Positions 27,311-36,625 are shown, numbered from the stretch's first letter. The stretch is 64,000 nucleotides of DNA from Streptomyces sp. NBC_01231 (GCA_035999765.1 CP108521.1:2108001-2172000), one strand, 5' to 3'. Made by a program: numbers and translations. Notes: generated by a model from the letters alone, not told the origin.

Positions 27311-28888
27311 TCAGTCCTTGCTGAGTTCCCAGAAGCGGAAGACGGTCGAGGCGTCGAGGCAGTACTCGAGGCCGTAGACGCCTTCGCGGGTGACGGCGTA
27401 CTGCTTGGCCTGCCAGACCGGGAGTATGGGCAGGTCGTCGGCGACGATGTCCTGGAGCTTGCCGTAGTCCGCGTCGGTGGCGGCGCGGTCGCTCTGGGCG
27501 GCGGTCTGCGGGATGAGCGTGCCGGTGATGGTGTTGTTGCCGTAGTTGTTGTCCAGCACGTTGCCCTTGCCGAAGAAGGGGGCCGTGAAGTTGTCGGCGT
27601 CCGGGTAGTCGGGGACCCAGCCCTTCACGTAGACGCCGTACTTGCCGGCCTTGATGTCCTTCTCGTACTGGTCGAAGGCGACGGACTGCACGTCGGCCTC
27701 GAACAGGCCGCTGGCGTTGAGCTGTGCGGCGATGGCCTTCAGCAGGGAGTCGGTGGCCGGACCGTAGCGGGCCGGGGTCGACCACAGGGTCAGCTTCACC
27801 TTGCCGCTGATGCCGTCGGCATCCAGCGCGGCGGCGGCCCTGGCCTTGGAGGGGCGGTCGCCGTAGGTGTCGAAGAAGGCCGTGTTGTGGCCGGTGATAC
27901 CGGCCGGGATGATCGAGTACAGCGGGGTGGCCGTCCCCTGGTAGACGTCGTTGACGAGGGCGTCCCGGTCGATCAGGTGGGCCATGGCCTTGCGTACGCC
28001 GAGTTGTCCGGCGATCGGGTCGTTCATGTTGAAGACCAGGTGCTGGACCTCGGCGCTGGTGCCCTCGACGAGTTCGACGCCCGAGTCGTCGCCCTGCTCG
28101 ATGTCCGCGATGTCGCTCGCGCCGAGGCCTCGGTAGGCGATGTCGATCTTGTTGTCGCGCAGGGCCTGCTTCAGCGCTTTCTGGTTGCCGTGGAAGAGCT
28201 TCAGCGTGACGCCGGAGTTCTGTACGTCGGCGGTGCCCTCGTAGTTCTCGTTGACCGAGAAGACGGCCTCGTCCTTGCTGAAGGAGTCCAGCTTGTAGGG
28301 GCCGGAGCCGACCGCCTCGCCGTCCTCGCGCAGTCCGTCGGCGTCGTACTGGGTGTGGTCGACGAGGGAACCGGCGCCTGAGGCGATCTTGCTGGGGAAC
28401 GTGGCGTCGGGTGTGTTGAGGCGGAAGACCACCGTCTTCTCGTCCGGCGTCTCGACCTTGGAGAGCATGGGGAACATGATCGCCGGGCCCGCGTCGTCGT
28501 TGATCTTCAGCAGGCGGTCGAAGGAGAACTTCACGTCCTGCGAGGTGAGCGGGTCACCGTTGCTGAACTTGAGGCCGTCCTTCAGCGTGCACTCGTAGAC
28601 CTTGGTCGCCGCGTCCGTGAAGCCGCAGCTCTTGGCGGCCTCCGGCTGTGGTTCGGTGCTTCCCTTGGGGAAGCTGAGCAGCGACTGGAAGACGTTGTTG
28701 AACAACAGCCAGGAGCCCGGGTCGTAGCCGGAGGCGGGGTCGGTGGCCAGGACGTCGTCGGACATCCCCATGACCACGGACGAGCCGCTGCCCCCGGAGC
28801 CCCCCGACTCCGTTCCGCAGGCGGTCAACAGGCCGAAGGCCAGCCCTGCCACGATGGGCAGGACCGGCCACTGGTTGCGCAGGTTCAC
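27311..28888 (-). CDS. ABC-type peptide substrate-binding lipoprotein (family 5), copy 1
   Basis: A 525-residue DppA/OppA-like extracellular solute-binding lipoprotein. The signal sequence ends in the lipobox LLTACG, lipidated Cys24. Family 5 signature regions are clear: YECTLKDGLKFSNGDPLTSQDVKFSFDR, GSGPYKLDSF, VRKAMAHLIDRDALVN. It is a paralogue of the next gene upstream (28956-30560), in the same orientation, 67 bases apart. No permease or ATPase genes are present in the window, so both must use transporters encoded elsewhere. The start is a GTG with AAGGC upstream. Confidence 0.9.
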   Translation of the reverse strand: MNLRNQWPVLPIVAGLAFGLLTACGTESGGSGGSGSSVVMGMSDDVLATDPASGYDPGSWLLFNNVFQSLLSFPKGSTEPQPEAAKSCGFTDAATKVYECTLKDGLKFSNGDPLTSQDVKFSFDRLLKINDDAGPAIMFPMLSKVETPDEKTVVFRLNTPDATFPSKIASGAGSLVDHTQYDADGLREDGEAVGSGPYKLDSFSKDEAVFSVNENYEGTADVQNSGVTLKLFHGNQKALKQALRDNKIDIAYRGLGASDIADIEQGDDSGVELVEGTSAEVQHLVFNMNDPIAGQLGVRKAMAHLIDRDALVNDVYQGTATPLYSIIPAGITGHNTAFFDTYGDRPSKARAAAALDADGISGKVKLTLWSTPARYGPATDSLLKAIAAQLNASGLFEADVQSVAFDQYEKDIKAGKYGVYVKGWVPDYPDADNFTAPFFGKGNVLDNNYGNNTITGTLIPQTAAQSDRAATDADYGKLQDIVADDLPILPVWQAKQYAVTREGVYGLEYCLDASTVFRFWELSKD

Positions 28889-28955
28889 GTAGTGCCTTGT
28901 CGTTGTTGTCGGACGCCGGGGCCGCCCTCCCGGGCCCCGGACAGGGCTGGCTGTG

Positions 28956-30560
28956 TCAGCCGCTGACGCCGCGGCCGAGTTCCCACAGCTGAAGCGTCGA
29001 GGAGGAGTTGAGCACGTAGGCGGTGCCCGTGACGTCGTCGCGGGCGGCGACGTACTGCTTGCCCTGCCACAGCGGCAGGACGGGGACGTCGCCGGCGACG
29101 ATGTCCTGAATATCCGTCAGGCTGGCAGCGGCGGCGAGCCGGTCGGACTCGCGGCGGGACTCCGGGATCAGCGTGTTGCGGATGACGCTGTTCGCGTAGG
29201 GCGAGCCGATGGTGTTGTCCTTGTCGAGGAACGGCGCCAGGTAGTTGTCGGCGTCCGGGAAGTCAGGGAACCAACCCATGCCGTAGACGTCGTACTCGCC
29301 CTTCTGCTCGGCCGGGCGGTAGGTCTCCCAGGGAGTGCCCTTGGTGCTGACGTCGAACAGGCCGGTGTCGTTGAGCTGCTTCTGCAGGACCTCGAACTCC
29401 TGCTTGGTGGCCGGACCGTAGTGGTCGGTCGTGTAGTGCAGGGTCAGCTTCACCGGAGTGGTGATGTTGGCCCGGCTCAGCGCGGCCTTGGCCTTGGCGG
29501 TGCTGGGTTCGCCGTAGGTGTTGAAGAACGAGTTGGAGTGGCCGGTGATGCTGGCCGGGACCATCGAGAACAGCGGCTCGGCCTGTGAGCCGTACACCTT
29601 GGCGACGAGTTCGCTGCGGTTGATGACCTGGGCCATCGCCTCGCGGACCGCCTTCGACTTCACGGACGGCGCGTTGGTGTTGAAGCCGAGGTAGCGGATC
29701 TCCAGACCGGGCAGCTCGACCAGGTCGACGTTGCTGTCCGAGCCGTCCGCGAGCTTGTCGATCTGCTCCGGCGACATGGTGCGGGTCATCAGGTCGAGGT
29801 CGCCCTTGTCGAGCGCGGCGCCCATGGCGTCGGCGTCCGTGTAGGAACGCATCTCGACCTTGTCGTTGTTCACCTTCAGCGTCCCCTTGTAGTTGGGGTT
29901 CTTGGTGAACACGGCGTCGACGAGCTCGTTGTTCTTGACGTCGGCCTGCAGCGTGTACGGGCCGGAGCCGTCGACGTCGAAGCCGTCGCGCAGCTTGCCC
30001 TCGCCGTAGTCGGCTGGGTTGACGATGCCCGCGACCGGGGTCGACAGCTTGTACGGGAAGGTGGCGTCGGCCGTCTTGAGGTGGAAGATCACCTCGCGGT
30101 CGCCCTGGGTCTCGACGGTGTCGACCGTGGACAGCAGGGCGAAGACACCGCTGTCGGCCTTCAGCGCGCGGGCGCGGTCGATGGAGAACTTCACGTCCTT
30201 CGCGGTGACGGCGTCACCGTTGGCGAACTTGAGGCCGTCGCGCAGGGTACAGGCGTAGCGCTCGTTGCCGCTGTCGGTGAAGCCGCACTTCTCGGCGGCC
30301 TCGGGCACCGGGTCGCCGTCGCCCTTCGGCATGATCATCAGGGTCTGCACGGTCTGGCGCAGGATGTTCCAGGTACCGACGTCGTAGGCGTAGGCCGGGT
30401 CGAGCGGCGCCGGGGCGTCCTTCGTGGCGGTGAACCGGTCCGTGGTGCCGACGACGATCGCGCCGTCACTGTCGCTCCCACTGTCGGACCCACCGCAGGC
30501 TGCGAGCACCGGCGCCAGCAGGCCGATCACGGCCGGCAGCACCAAAGTCTTGCGGTTCAT
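28956..30560 (-). CDS. ABC-type peptide substrate-binding lipoprotein (family 5), copy 2
   Basis: A 534-residue paralogue of the downstream lipoprotein. Signal sequence MNRKTLVLPAVIGLLAPVLAAC with lipidated Cys22, then a Gly/Ser/Asp linker and the family 5 fold (YACTLRDGLKFANGDAVTAKDVKFSIDRA, GSGPYTLQ, VREAMAQVINRSELV, GMGWFPDFPDADNY). The ATG at 30560 has GGAG 11 bases upstream; the frame stays open 49 codons further without signal-peptide features. Likely binds oligopeptides or similar cationic ligands. The 448-base region upstream carries its promoter and possibly a tiny divergent gene. Confidence 0.9.
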   Translation of the reverse strand: MNRKTLVLPAVIGLLAPVLAACGGSDSGSDSDGAIVVGTTDRFTATKDAPAPLDPAYAYDVGTWNILRQTVQTLMIMPKGDGDPVPEAAEKCGFTDSGNERYACTLRDGLKFANGDAVTAKDVKFSIDRARALKADSGVFALLSTVDTVETQGDREVIFHLKTADATFPYKLSTPVAGIVNPADYGEGKLRDGFDVDGSGPYTLQADVKNNELVDAVFTKNPNYKGTLKVNNDKVEMRSYTDADAMGAALDKGDLDLMTRTMSPEQIDKLADGSDSNVDLVELPGLEIRYLGFNTNAPSVKSKAVREAMAQVINRSELVAKVYGSQAEPLFSMVPASITGHSNSFFNTYGEPSTAKAKAALSRANITTPVKLTLHYTTDHYGPATKQEFEVLQKQLNDTGLFDVSTKGTPWETYRPAEQKGEYDVYGMGWFPDFPDADNYLAPFLDKDNTIGSPYANSVIRNTLIPESRRESDRLAAAASLTDIQDIVAGDVPVLPLWQGKQYVAARDDVTGTAYVLNSSSTLQLWELGRGVSG

Positions 30561-30757
30561 GCTCGAAGTTCTCCAGAGCTGTCGAGTCCGTGTACCCGGC
30601 ATGCAGGGGTGTCGATGCGGATCACGGGGTGAGGGCGATGTTCTCGATAGGAGATTAGTCCGCACCAGCATGAAGGTTCGCGGCGACCGGAGTTGAGGGG
30701 CCATCACGCTGCGAAACCAGCTGTGGACGGACCGAAAACCCGAGGGGGGAAGGATTC

Positions 30758-30976
30758 GTGCAGGCTCTCACCAATCGGGACACAAAGGCGCGTCCGTACC
30801 GCTCGAACGGGGGTGAGCTGCACACCTCCACCACCCTGTCGAGCCCCGGAGGCGTGGGGAACGTCACATACCCGGCGGTGTGGAGTTGCACCGGAATTCA
30901 GCCATCCGGTGCGGTTCGAATTACCTCGTACGCGGCCCGTGGAATTCGCGCGCAATCGCCGCCGCACACTGGGTGA
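30758..30976 (+). CDS. Possible small protein of unknown function
   Basis: Weak candidate. A 72-codon frame starting at a GTG with a strong GGGGGAAGGA ribosome site 3-4 bases upstream, in the 448-base gap (30561-31008) between the divergent lipoprotein gene and the convergent HAD gene. The product would be basic, Ser/Thr/Gly-rich, with one Trp-Ser-Cys segment and no recognised domain. Codon third positions are only moderately GC-rich, and a competing minus-strand frame exists. Otherwise I see nothing in this gap besides the expected promoter of the lipoprotein pair. Confidence 0.28.
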   Translation: MQALTNRDTKARPYRSNGGELHTSTTLSSPGGVGNVTYPAVWSCTGIQPSGAVRITSYAARGIRAQSPPHTG

Positions 30977-31008
30977 ACACCCGGGCGCATTTCCGTCATC
31001 AAGAGCCG

Positions 31009-31704
31009 TCAGAGCGGCATCAGACCGCGCAGAAAAGCCAGGTCCACGTCTTCGAGCGAGGACACGACGGTGCGCCGGACGGCCGGGGCGATGGGCGCGA
31101 CGGACGGCACCGCCACGACGTGGCAGCCGGCCGCCTCGGCCGCGGCGACGCCGGTCGCGGTGTCCTCGACGACGGCGCATCTGGCCGGCTCCGCGCCGAG
31201 TCCGGCGGCGGCGAACAGGTAGGGGTCGGGGTGCGGCTTGGTGCGCCCCACCTCGTCGCCGGCGACGGTGAGCGCGAAGTGCTGGGGGCCGAGCGAGGTG
31301 AGGACCCGGTCGATGATGCGCCGGTGCGAGGCGGAGACCAGCGCCGTGGGGATCTCGTGCGCGGCCAGTTCGGCCAGCAGCCGGGCGGCTCCGGGCATGA
31401 TCGGCAGCGCCCGGTCGATGCGGTCCTCGAAGCCCTGGTTGAGCAGCACCGTGAGTTCGGCGAGGGTGATGTCGGCGCCGGTGGCCTCGATCAGGAAGCC
31501 GGCACTGCGGGTCATGGGGCCGCCGACGACGACATGGCGCCAGGAGTCGTCGAGGGTGTGTCCGAGACGGGCGAAGACCTCGGCCTCGACGTCCCACCAG
31601 AAACCCTCGGTGTCGACCAGGGTGCCGTCCATGTCGAGGAGCACGGCCTGCAGGGCGGAGCCTTCGGCCGTACGGGTCACTGGTGCCGGAATCGTGCTGG
31701 TCAT
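31009..31704 (-). CDS. HAD-superfamily phosphatase (phosphoglycolate phosphatase/beta-phosphoglucomutase-like)
   Basis: A 231-residue haloacid dehalogenase-type hydrolase. Seen: motif I LLDMDGTLVDTEGFWW with nucleophile Asp24 and Asp26, motif II ALVSASH, motif III GRTKPHPDPYLF and motif IV VVEDTATGVAAAEAAG. The family removes phosphate from sugar or nucleotide metabolites; substrate unknown. The ATG has a perfect AAGGAGG site upstream. A hairpin separates it from metH, which is transcribed in the same direction just before it; some read-through from metH is possible. Confidence 0.9.
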   Translation of the reverse strand: MTSTIPAPVTRTAEGSALQAVLLDMDGTLVDTEGFWWDVEAEVFARLGHTLDDSWRHVVVGGPMTRSAGFLIEATGADITLAELTVLLNQGFEDRIDRALPIMPGAARLLAELAAHEIPTALVSASHRRIIDRVLTSLGPQHFALTVAGDEVGRTKPHPDPYLFAAAGLGAEPARCAVVEDTATGVAAAEAAGCHVVAVPSVAPIAPAVRRTVVSSLEDVDLAFLRGLMPL

Positions 31705-31727
31705 CCACGTACCTCCTTGAGGGACCA

Positions 31728-31760
31728 GCAGGCCGGCTCCCGCTGGGGGAACCGGCCTGC
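31728..31760 (-). terminator. Hairpin terminator after metH
   Basis: Perfect 9-bp outer stem GCAGGCCGG / CCGGCCTGC with additional inner pairing, 96 bases past the metH stop and directly before the HAD gene's ribosome site. Confidence 0.65.
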
Positions 31761-31855
31761 AGTGGACCGACCAGTGTACGACTTATCCGATCAGCGCGCC
31801 GGGTGAGACACATCGCACCGGGACGGGAAGCGGATGTCGCGTGGTGACTCGCGCC

Positions 31856-34800
31856 TCACCGGGCGTTGAAGTACTTCGCCTCCGGGTGGTGGATCACGAT
31901 GGCGTCGGTGGACTGCTCCGGGTGCAGCTGGAACTCCTCCGACAGCTGGACGCCGATGCGCTCGGGCTGGAGCAGGTCGGCGATCTTGGCGCGGTCCTCC
32001 AGGTTCGGGCAGGCACCGTAGCCCAGGGAGAAGCGGGCGCCCCGGTACTTCAGGGCGAACATGTCCTCGATGTCGTTCGGGTCCTCGCCCGCGTAGCCCA
32101 GCTCCGAACGTACGCGTGCGTGCCAGTACTCGGCGAGCGCCTCCGCCAACTGCACGGACAGGCCGTGCAGTTCGAGGTAGTCGCGGTAGGAGTTGGCCTC
32201 GAAGAGCTTCGCGGTCTCCTCGCCGATCCGGGAGCCGACGGTGACGACCTGGAGGCCGACCACGTCCGTCTCGCCGGACTCCTCGGGGCGGAAGAAGTCG
32301 GCCAGACACAGCCGGCGGCCGCGGCGCTGGCGCGGGAAGGTGAAGCGGGTGCGCTCGTTGCCCTGCTCGTCCAGGATGATCAGGTCGTCGTCCTTGGACA
32401 CGCACGGGAAGTAGCCGTAGACGACGGCCGCCTCCAGCATGTTCTCGGTCTGCAGCCTGTCCAGCAGGCCGCGCAGCCGCGGCCGGCCCTCGGTCTCGAC
32501 CAGTTCCTCGTACGACGGTCCCTCGCCGGTGCGGGCCTGCTTGAGGCCCCACTGGCCCTTGAACAAGGCGCCCTCGTCGAGCCAGCTGGCGTACTCCTTG
32601 AGCTGGACGCCCTTGATGACCCGGGTGTCCCAGAACGGCGGGGCGGGGACCGGGTTGTCGGTGGCGACGTCGGAGCGGACGGCGCCCTCCTCGGGGCGCT
32701 CCTCGACCTCGACGGCGGCGCTCGCGCGGACCCGGCGCTGCTTCAGCTCCGGCAGCTTCGCTCCGGGGACACCGCGCTTGACGCCGATGAGGGCGTCCAT
32801 GAGGCGCAGGCCCTCGAACGCGTCGCGGGCGTAGCGGACCTCGCCCTGGTAGATCTCGTGCAGGTCCTGCTCTACGTACGCCCGGGTCAGGGCCGCGCCG
32901 CCGAGGATGACCGGGAAGTCGACGGCCAGGCCGCGCTGGTTGAGCTCCTCCAGGTTCTCCTTCATGATCACCGTGGACTTGACCAGCAGGCCGGACATGC
33001 CGATGACGTCGGCGCGGTGCTCGGCGGCGGCGTCCAGGATCGCGGAGACCGGCTGCTTGATGCCGAGGTTGACGACGTTGTAGCCGTTGTTGGACAGGAT
33101 GATGTCGACGAGGTTCTTGCCGATGTCGTGCACGTCGCCGCGGACGGTCGCCAGCACGATGGTGCCCTTGCCGGCCTCGTCGCCCTCGACCTTCTCCATG
33201 TGCGGTTCCAGGTGGGCCACCGCGGTCTTCATCACCTCGGCCGACTGCAGCACGAACGGCAGCTGCATCTGACCGGAGCCGAACAGTTCACCGACGACCT
33301 TCATGCCGTCCAGCAGGGTGTCGTTGACGATGGCGAGGGCGGGGCGCGTCCGGAGCGCCTCGTCGAGGTCGGCCTCCAGGCCGTTCTTCTCGCCGTCGAT
33401 GATGCGGCGCTTGAGGCGCTCGTCCAGCGGCAGGGCGGCCAGTTCCTCGGCCCGGCCCGCCTTGAGGGACTTGGTGGTGGCGCCCTCGAACAGCGCCATC
33501 AGCTTCTGCAGGGGGTCGTAGCCCTCGGCCCGACGGTCGTGGACGAGGTCGAGAGCGGTCTGGACCTCCTCCTCGGTGAAGCGGGCGATCGGCAGGATCT
33601 TCGACGCGTGCACGATCGCCGAGTCCAGGCCCGCCTTCACACACTCGTCCAGGAAGACGGAGTTGAGCAGGATGCGGGCGGCCGGGTTGAGGCCGAAGGA
33701 GATGTTCGACAGGCCCAGCGTGGTCTGTACGTCGGGGTGGCGGCGCTTGAGTTCGCGGATCGCCTCGATGGTGGCGATGCCGTCCTTGCGGGACTCCTCC
33801 TGACCGGTACAGATGGTGAAGGTCAGGGTGTCGATGAGGATGTCCGACTCGTGGATGCCCCAGTTGCCGGTCAGGTCGTCGATGAGCCGTTCGGCGATCT
33901 CGACCTTCTTCTCCGGCGTGCGGGCCTGGCCCTCCTCGTCGATGGTCAGCGCGATCAGCGCGGCGCCGTGCTCCCGCGCCAGCTTGGTGACCTTCGCGAA
34001 CCGGGACTCGGGGCCGTCGCCGTCCTCGTAGTTGACCGAGTTGATGACCGCGCGTCCGCCGAGCTTCTCCAGGCCGGCCTCGATGACGTCGACCTCGGTG
34101 GAGTCCAGGACGATCGGCAGGGTGGAGGCGGTGGCGAAGCGCCCGGCCAGTTCCTCCATGTCGGCGACGCCGTCACGGCCGACGTAGTCCACGCACAGGT
34201 CCAGCATGTGGGCGCCCTCGCGGATCTGGTCGCGGGCCATCTCCACGCAGTCGTCCCAGCGGCCGTCCAGCATGGCCTCGCGGAACTTCTTCGAACCGTT
34301 GGCGTTGGTGCGCTCGCCGATGGCGAGGTACGAGGTGTCCTGGCGGAACGGGACCGTCTGGTAGAGGGAGGCGGCGCCCGGCTCCGGGCGGGGGCTGCGC
34401 TCTCCGGGCGTGAGGTCGCGGACGCGTTCGACGACCTGGCGCAGGTGCTCGGGGGTGGTGCCGCAGCAGCCGCCGATCAAGGAGAGGCCGTAGTCGCGGA
34501 CGAAGTTCTCCTGCGCGTCGGCCAGGCCCTCGGGGTCGAGGGGGAAGTGCGCGCCGTCCTTGGTGAGGATCGGCAGGCCCGCGTTCGGCATGCACAGCAG
34601 AGGGATGCGGGAGTGCCGGGTGAGATAGCGCAGGTGCTCGCTCATCTCCGCCGGTCCGGTGGAGCAGTTCAGGCCGATCATGTCGACGCCGAGGGGTTCC
34701 AGCGCGGTCAGCGCGGCGCCGATCTCGGAGCCGAGGAGCATCGTGCCGGTCGTCTCGAACGCCATCGAGACCACCAGCGGCACGTCGACGCCGGTCGCCT

Positions 34801-35377
34801 CGATGGCGCGTCGGGCGCCCAGGACGGAGGCCTTCGTCTGGAGCAGGTCCTGGGTGGTCTCGACGATCAGGGTGTCGGCGCCGCCGGCGAGCAGTCCCTC
34901 GGCGTTGGCCTGGTAGCCGTCACGGATCGTGGCGAAGTCGATGTGGCCGAGGGTGGGCAGCTTGGTGCCGGGCCCGACGGAGCCTAGGACCCAGCGGGGG
35001 CGGCCGTCACGGGCCGCGTACTCGTCGGCGACCTCCCGGGCGATGCGGGCACCGGCCTCGGACAGTTCGTGCACGCGGTCGGCGATCTCGTACTCCGCCG
35101 CAGCCGTGTGATTCGCCCCGAAGGTGTTCGTCTCCACGCAGTCGACGCCCACGGCGAAGTACGCGTCGTGGACGGAGCGGACGATGTCGGGGCGGGTCAG
35201 GTTGAGGATCTCGTTGCAGCCTTCGAGGTTCTCGAAGTCCTCCAGGGTCGGATCCTGAGCCTGGAGCATCGTGCCCATCGCTCCGTCGGCCACCACCACA
35301 CGGGTGGCGAGCGCCTCGCGGAGCGCGGACACACGGGCCCGGCTGTCGGCGGAAGGGGTCGGTGGCAACGAGGCCAT
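31856..35377 (-). CDS. metH: Cobalamin-dependent methionine synthase
   Basis: An 1173-residue enzyme transferring the methyl group of 5-methyltetrahydrofolate to homocysteine through B12. Domains: homocysteine-binding (about 20-330) with zinc ligands Cys238, Cys304 and Cys305; pterin-binding (about 345-610, IGERTNANGSKKF); cap and B12-binding (about 640-880) with the cobalt ligand His750 in DVHDIG; and a C-terminal reactivation domain (about 930-1173). The ATG has an AAGGGAG site 8 bases upstream. It diverges from gylR across 286 bases, in which I could not recognise a cobalamin, SAM or SAH riboswitch. Confidence 0.97.
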   Translation of the reverse strand: MASLPPTPSADSRARVSALREALATRVVVADGAMGTMLQAQDPTLEDFENLEGCNEILNLTRPDIVRSVHDAYFAVGVDCVETNTFGANHTAAAEYEIADRVHELSEAGARIAREVADEYAARDGRPRWVLGSVGPGTKLPTLGHIDFATIRDGYQANAEGLLAGGADTLIVETTQDLLQTKASVLGARRAIEATGVDVPLVVSMAFETTGTMLLGSEIGAALTALEPLGVDMIGLNCSTGPAEMSEHLRYLTRHSRIPLLCMPNAGLPILTKDGAHFPLDPEGLADAQENFVRDYGLSLIGGCCGTTPEHLRQVVERVRDLTPGERSPRPEPGAASLYQTVPFRQDTSYLAIGERTNANGSKKFREAMLDGRWDDCVEMARDQIREGAHMLDLCVDYVGRDGVADMEELAGRFATASTLPIVLDSTEVDVIEAGLEKLGGRAVINSVNYEDGDGPESRFAKVTKLAREHGAALIALTIDEEGQARTPEKKVEIAERLIDDLTGNWGIHESDILIDTLTFTICTGQEESRKDGIATIEAIRELKRRHPDVQTTLGLSNISFGLNPAARILLNSVFLDECVKAGLDSAIVHASKILPIARFTEEEVQTALDLVHDRRAEGYDPLQKLMALFEGATTKSLKAGRAEELAALPLDERLKRRIIDGEKNGLEADLDEALRTRPALAIVNDTLLDGMKVVGELFGSGQMQLPFVLQSAEVMKTAVAHLEPHMEKVEGDEAGKGTIVLATVRGDVHDIGKNLVDIILSNNGYNVVNLGIKQPVSAILDAAAEHRADVIGMSGLLVKSTVIMKENLEELNQRGLAVDFPVILGGAALTRAYVEQDLHEIYQGEVRYARDAFEGLRLMDALIGVKRGVPGAKLPELKQRRVRASAAVEVEERPEEGAVRSDVATDNPVPAPPFWDTRVIKGVQLKEYASWLDEGALFKGQWGLKQARTGEGPSYEELVETEGRPRLRGLLDRLQTENMLEAAVVYGYFPCVSKDDDLIILDEQGNERTRFTFPRQRRGRRLCLADFFRPEESGETDVVGLQVVTVGSRIGEETAKLFEANSYRDYLELHGLSVQLAEALAEYWHARVRSELGYAGEDPNDIEDMFALKYRGARFSLGYGACPNLEDRAKIADLLQPERIGVQLSEEFQLHPEQSTDAIVIHHPEAKYFNAR

Positions 35378-35593
35378 GAAGGGGCTCCCTTAGGTGCGAC
35401 GGCTGTCGGCTTTTGCGGGCGCCCGCGCGACGTTCCGCGCTCGGCGCACCACGCCAGAGTAACCGGGACCCGGTCCCGATGGTCAGGACGTCCACGGGAC
35501 GGACCAGGATGGCGGACAGCTGGCCCGCGCGACACGGGGTGCCGCAACAGATGTGCGCCGACTATTAGCGGGAGGTCGGCATGGACCGGTAGT

Positions 35594-35610
35594 GTTCGAC
35601 ATTGCCGAAC
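35594..35610. promoter_or_regulatory. Candidate GylR operator upstream of gylR
   Basis: GTTCGACATTGCCGAAC, an imperfect palindrome sharing TCGACATTGYCGAAC with the site before glpF at 36611. It overlaps a TAGTGT -10-like box (35590-35595), 54 bases before the gylR ATG. A site shared by the two promoters of one regulon suggests binding by GylR itself; inferred, not proven. Confidence 0.6.
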
Positions 35611-35663
35611 GGCGGCAGCGGCGTCGCGGGTCGACGGTCGAAGGGGACGGAGGCAGGACGGCG

Positions 35664-36428
35664 ATGGCACGGAACATCCAGTCGCTGGAACGCGCGGCCG
35701 CGATGCTGCGGCTTCTCGCGGGCGGCGAGCGGAGACTCGGCCTGTCCGACATCGCCTCGTCACTGGGCCTCGCCAAGGGCACCGCGCACGGCATCCTGCG
35801 CACCCTCCAGCAGGAGGGCTTCGTCGAGCAGGACGACACCTCGGGGCGCTATCAGCTGGGTGCCGAACTGCTACGCCTGGGCACCACCTATCTCGACGTG
35901 CACGAGCTCAGGGCGCGCGCCCTGGTGTGGACCGACGACCTGGCCCGCTCCAGCGGGGAGAGCGTCCACCTGGGCGTCCTGCACCAACAGGGCGTGCTGA
36001 TCGTGCACCACGTCTTCAGGCCCGACGACAGCCGGCAGGTCCTGGAGATCGGGGCCATGCAACCGCTGCACTCCACGGCCCTGGGCAAGGTGCTGTCGGC
36101 GTACGACCCGGTGGCGCACAGCGAGGCCCTGGAGAGCGACCGCAAGGCGTTCACCGACCGGACCGTCTGCGACCTCGACGATTTCGAGCACGTCCTCGAC
36201 ATCACGCGCGCGCGTGGGTACGCCGCCGACGTCGAGGAGACCTGGGAGGGCGTCGCGTCCATCGCCGCGCCCATCCACGACCGGCGCCGCATGCCGGTCG
36301 GCGCGGTCGGCGTCACCGGGGCCGTGGAGCGGCTGGGCCGGGACGGCGAGCTGCGCCCCGAACTGATCGCGGCGGTGCGGGACTGCGCCCGCGCGGTGTC
36401 GCGGGACCTGGGCGCCGGGCGCTTCTGA
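35664..36428 (+). CDS. gylR: IclR-family glycerol operon regulator GylR
   Basis: A 254-residue IclR protein: N-terminal winged helix (IQSLERAAAMLRLLAGGERRLGLSDIASSLGLAKGTAHGILRTLQQEGFVEQ) and a ligand-binding domain (GESVHLGVLHQQGVLIVHH, LHSTALGKVLSAY). In S. coelicolor GylR represses the glycerol operon and is lifted by glycerol or glycerol-3-phosphate. The ATG has GGAGGCAGGA upstream. It is followed by glpF after 279 bases on the same strand; a hairpin at 36494-36509 lies between them. Shared operator-like sequences at 35594 and 36611 support self-control and operon control. Confidence 0.94.
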   Translation: MARNIQSLERAAAMLRLLAGGERRLGLSDIASSLGLAKGTAHGILRTLQQEGFVEQDDTSGRYQLGAELLRLGTTYLDVHELRARALVWTDDLARSSGESVHLGVLHQQGVLIVHHVFRPDDSRQVLEIGAMQPLHSTALGKVLSAYDPVAHSEALESDRKAFTDRTVCDLDDFEHVLDITRARGYAADVEETWEGVASIAAPIHDRRRMPVGAVGVTGAVERLGRDGELRPELIAAVRDCARAVSRDLGAGRF

Positions 36429-36493
36429 CCGACGCGGGACGCGCGCAGACCGGGACGCCGCAGAACGTTCCGGTTCTCGTCACGCGCCGGCAT

Positions 36494-36509
36494 GCCCGAG
36501 TTCTCGGGC
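36494..36509 (+). terminator. Hairpin between gylR and glpF
   Basis: GCCCGA-GTTC-TCGGGC, a 6-bp stem with a tetraloop, 65 bases past the gylR stop. No T-run follows, so it may be a weak terminator or an mRNA end-stabilising hairpin; it would allow separate gylR and read-through transcripts. Confidence 0.4.
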
Positions 36510-36549
36510 GGGCGCAAGATCGATAGCACACAGCAATCAGTAACGATCG

Positions 36550-36563
36550 TGTTTTCGAGAACA
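36550..36563. promoter_or_regulatory. Imperfect palindrome upstream of glpF
   Basis: TGTTTTCGAGAACA, six of seven base pairs symmetrical, just before a TTGACG -35-like hexamer at 36570. It could be a second binding site for an IclR-type or other regulator of the glycerol operon; evidence is symmetry and position only. Confidence 0.35.
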
Positions 36564-36610
36564 GAACCCTTGACGTGCCCGTGACCTCGGAGCGAGACTC
36601 CCGTCCATCG

Positions 36611-36625
36611 GTCGACATTGTCGAA
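36611..36625. promoter_or_regulatory. Candidate GylR operator upstream of glpF
   Basis: Contains TCGACATTGTCGA (36612-36624), symmetrical around a central T, and shares TCGACATTGYCGAAC with the gylR promoter site at 35594. A TACAGT -10-like box follows at 36645, so the site would cover the -35 region of the glpF promoter. Confidence 0.62.

Noticed and set aside
31841..34987. Very long plus-strand open frame opposite metH, and similar ones opposite tatC, dop, arc and the Pls-like gene
   Set aside because: All are antisense shadows expected in high-GC DNA; none has a recognisable domain or sensible third-position bias on that strand.
35378..35663. Possible cobalamin, SAM or SAH riboswitch before metH
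   Set aside because: I looked for the conserved cores of these aptamers in the minus-strand leader and found none; only a short GGGACC/GGTCCC palindrome is present. A covariance-model search would settle it.
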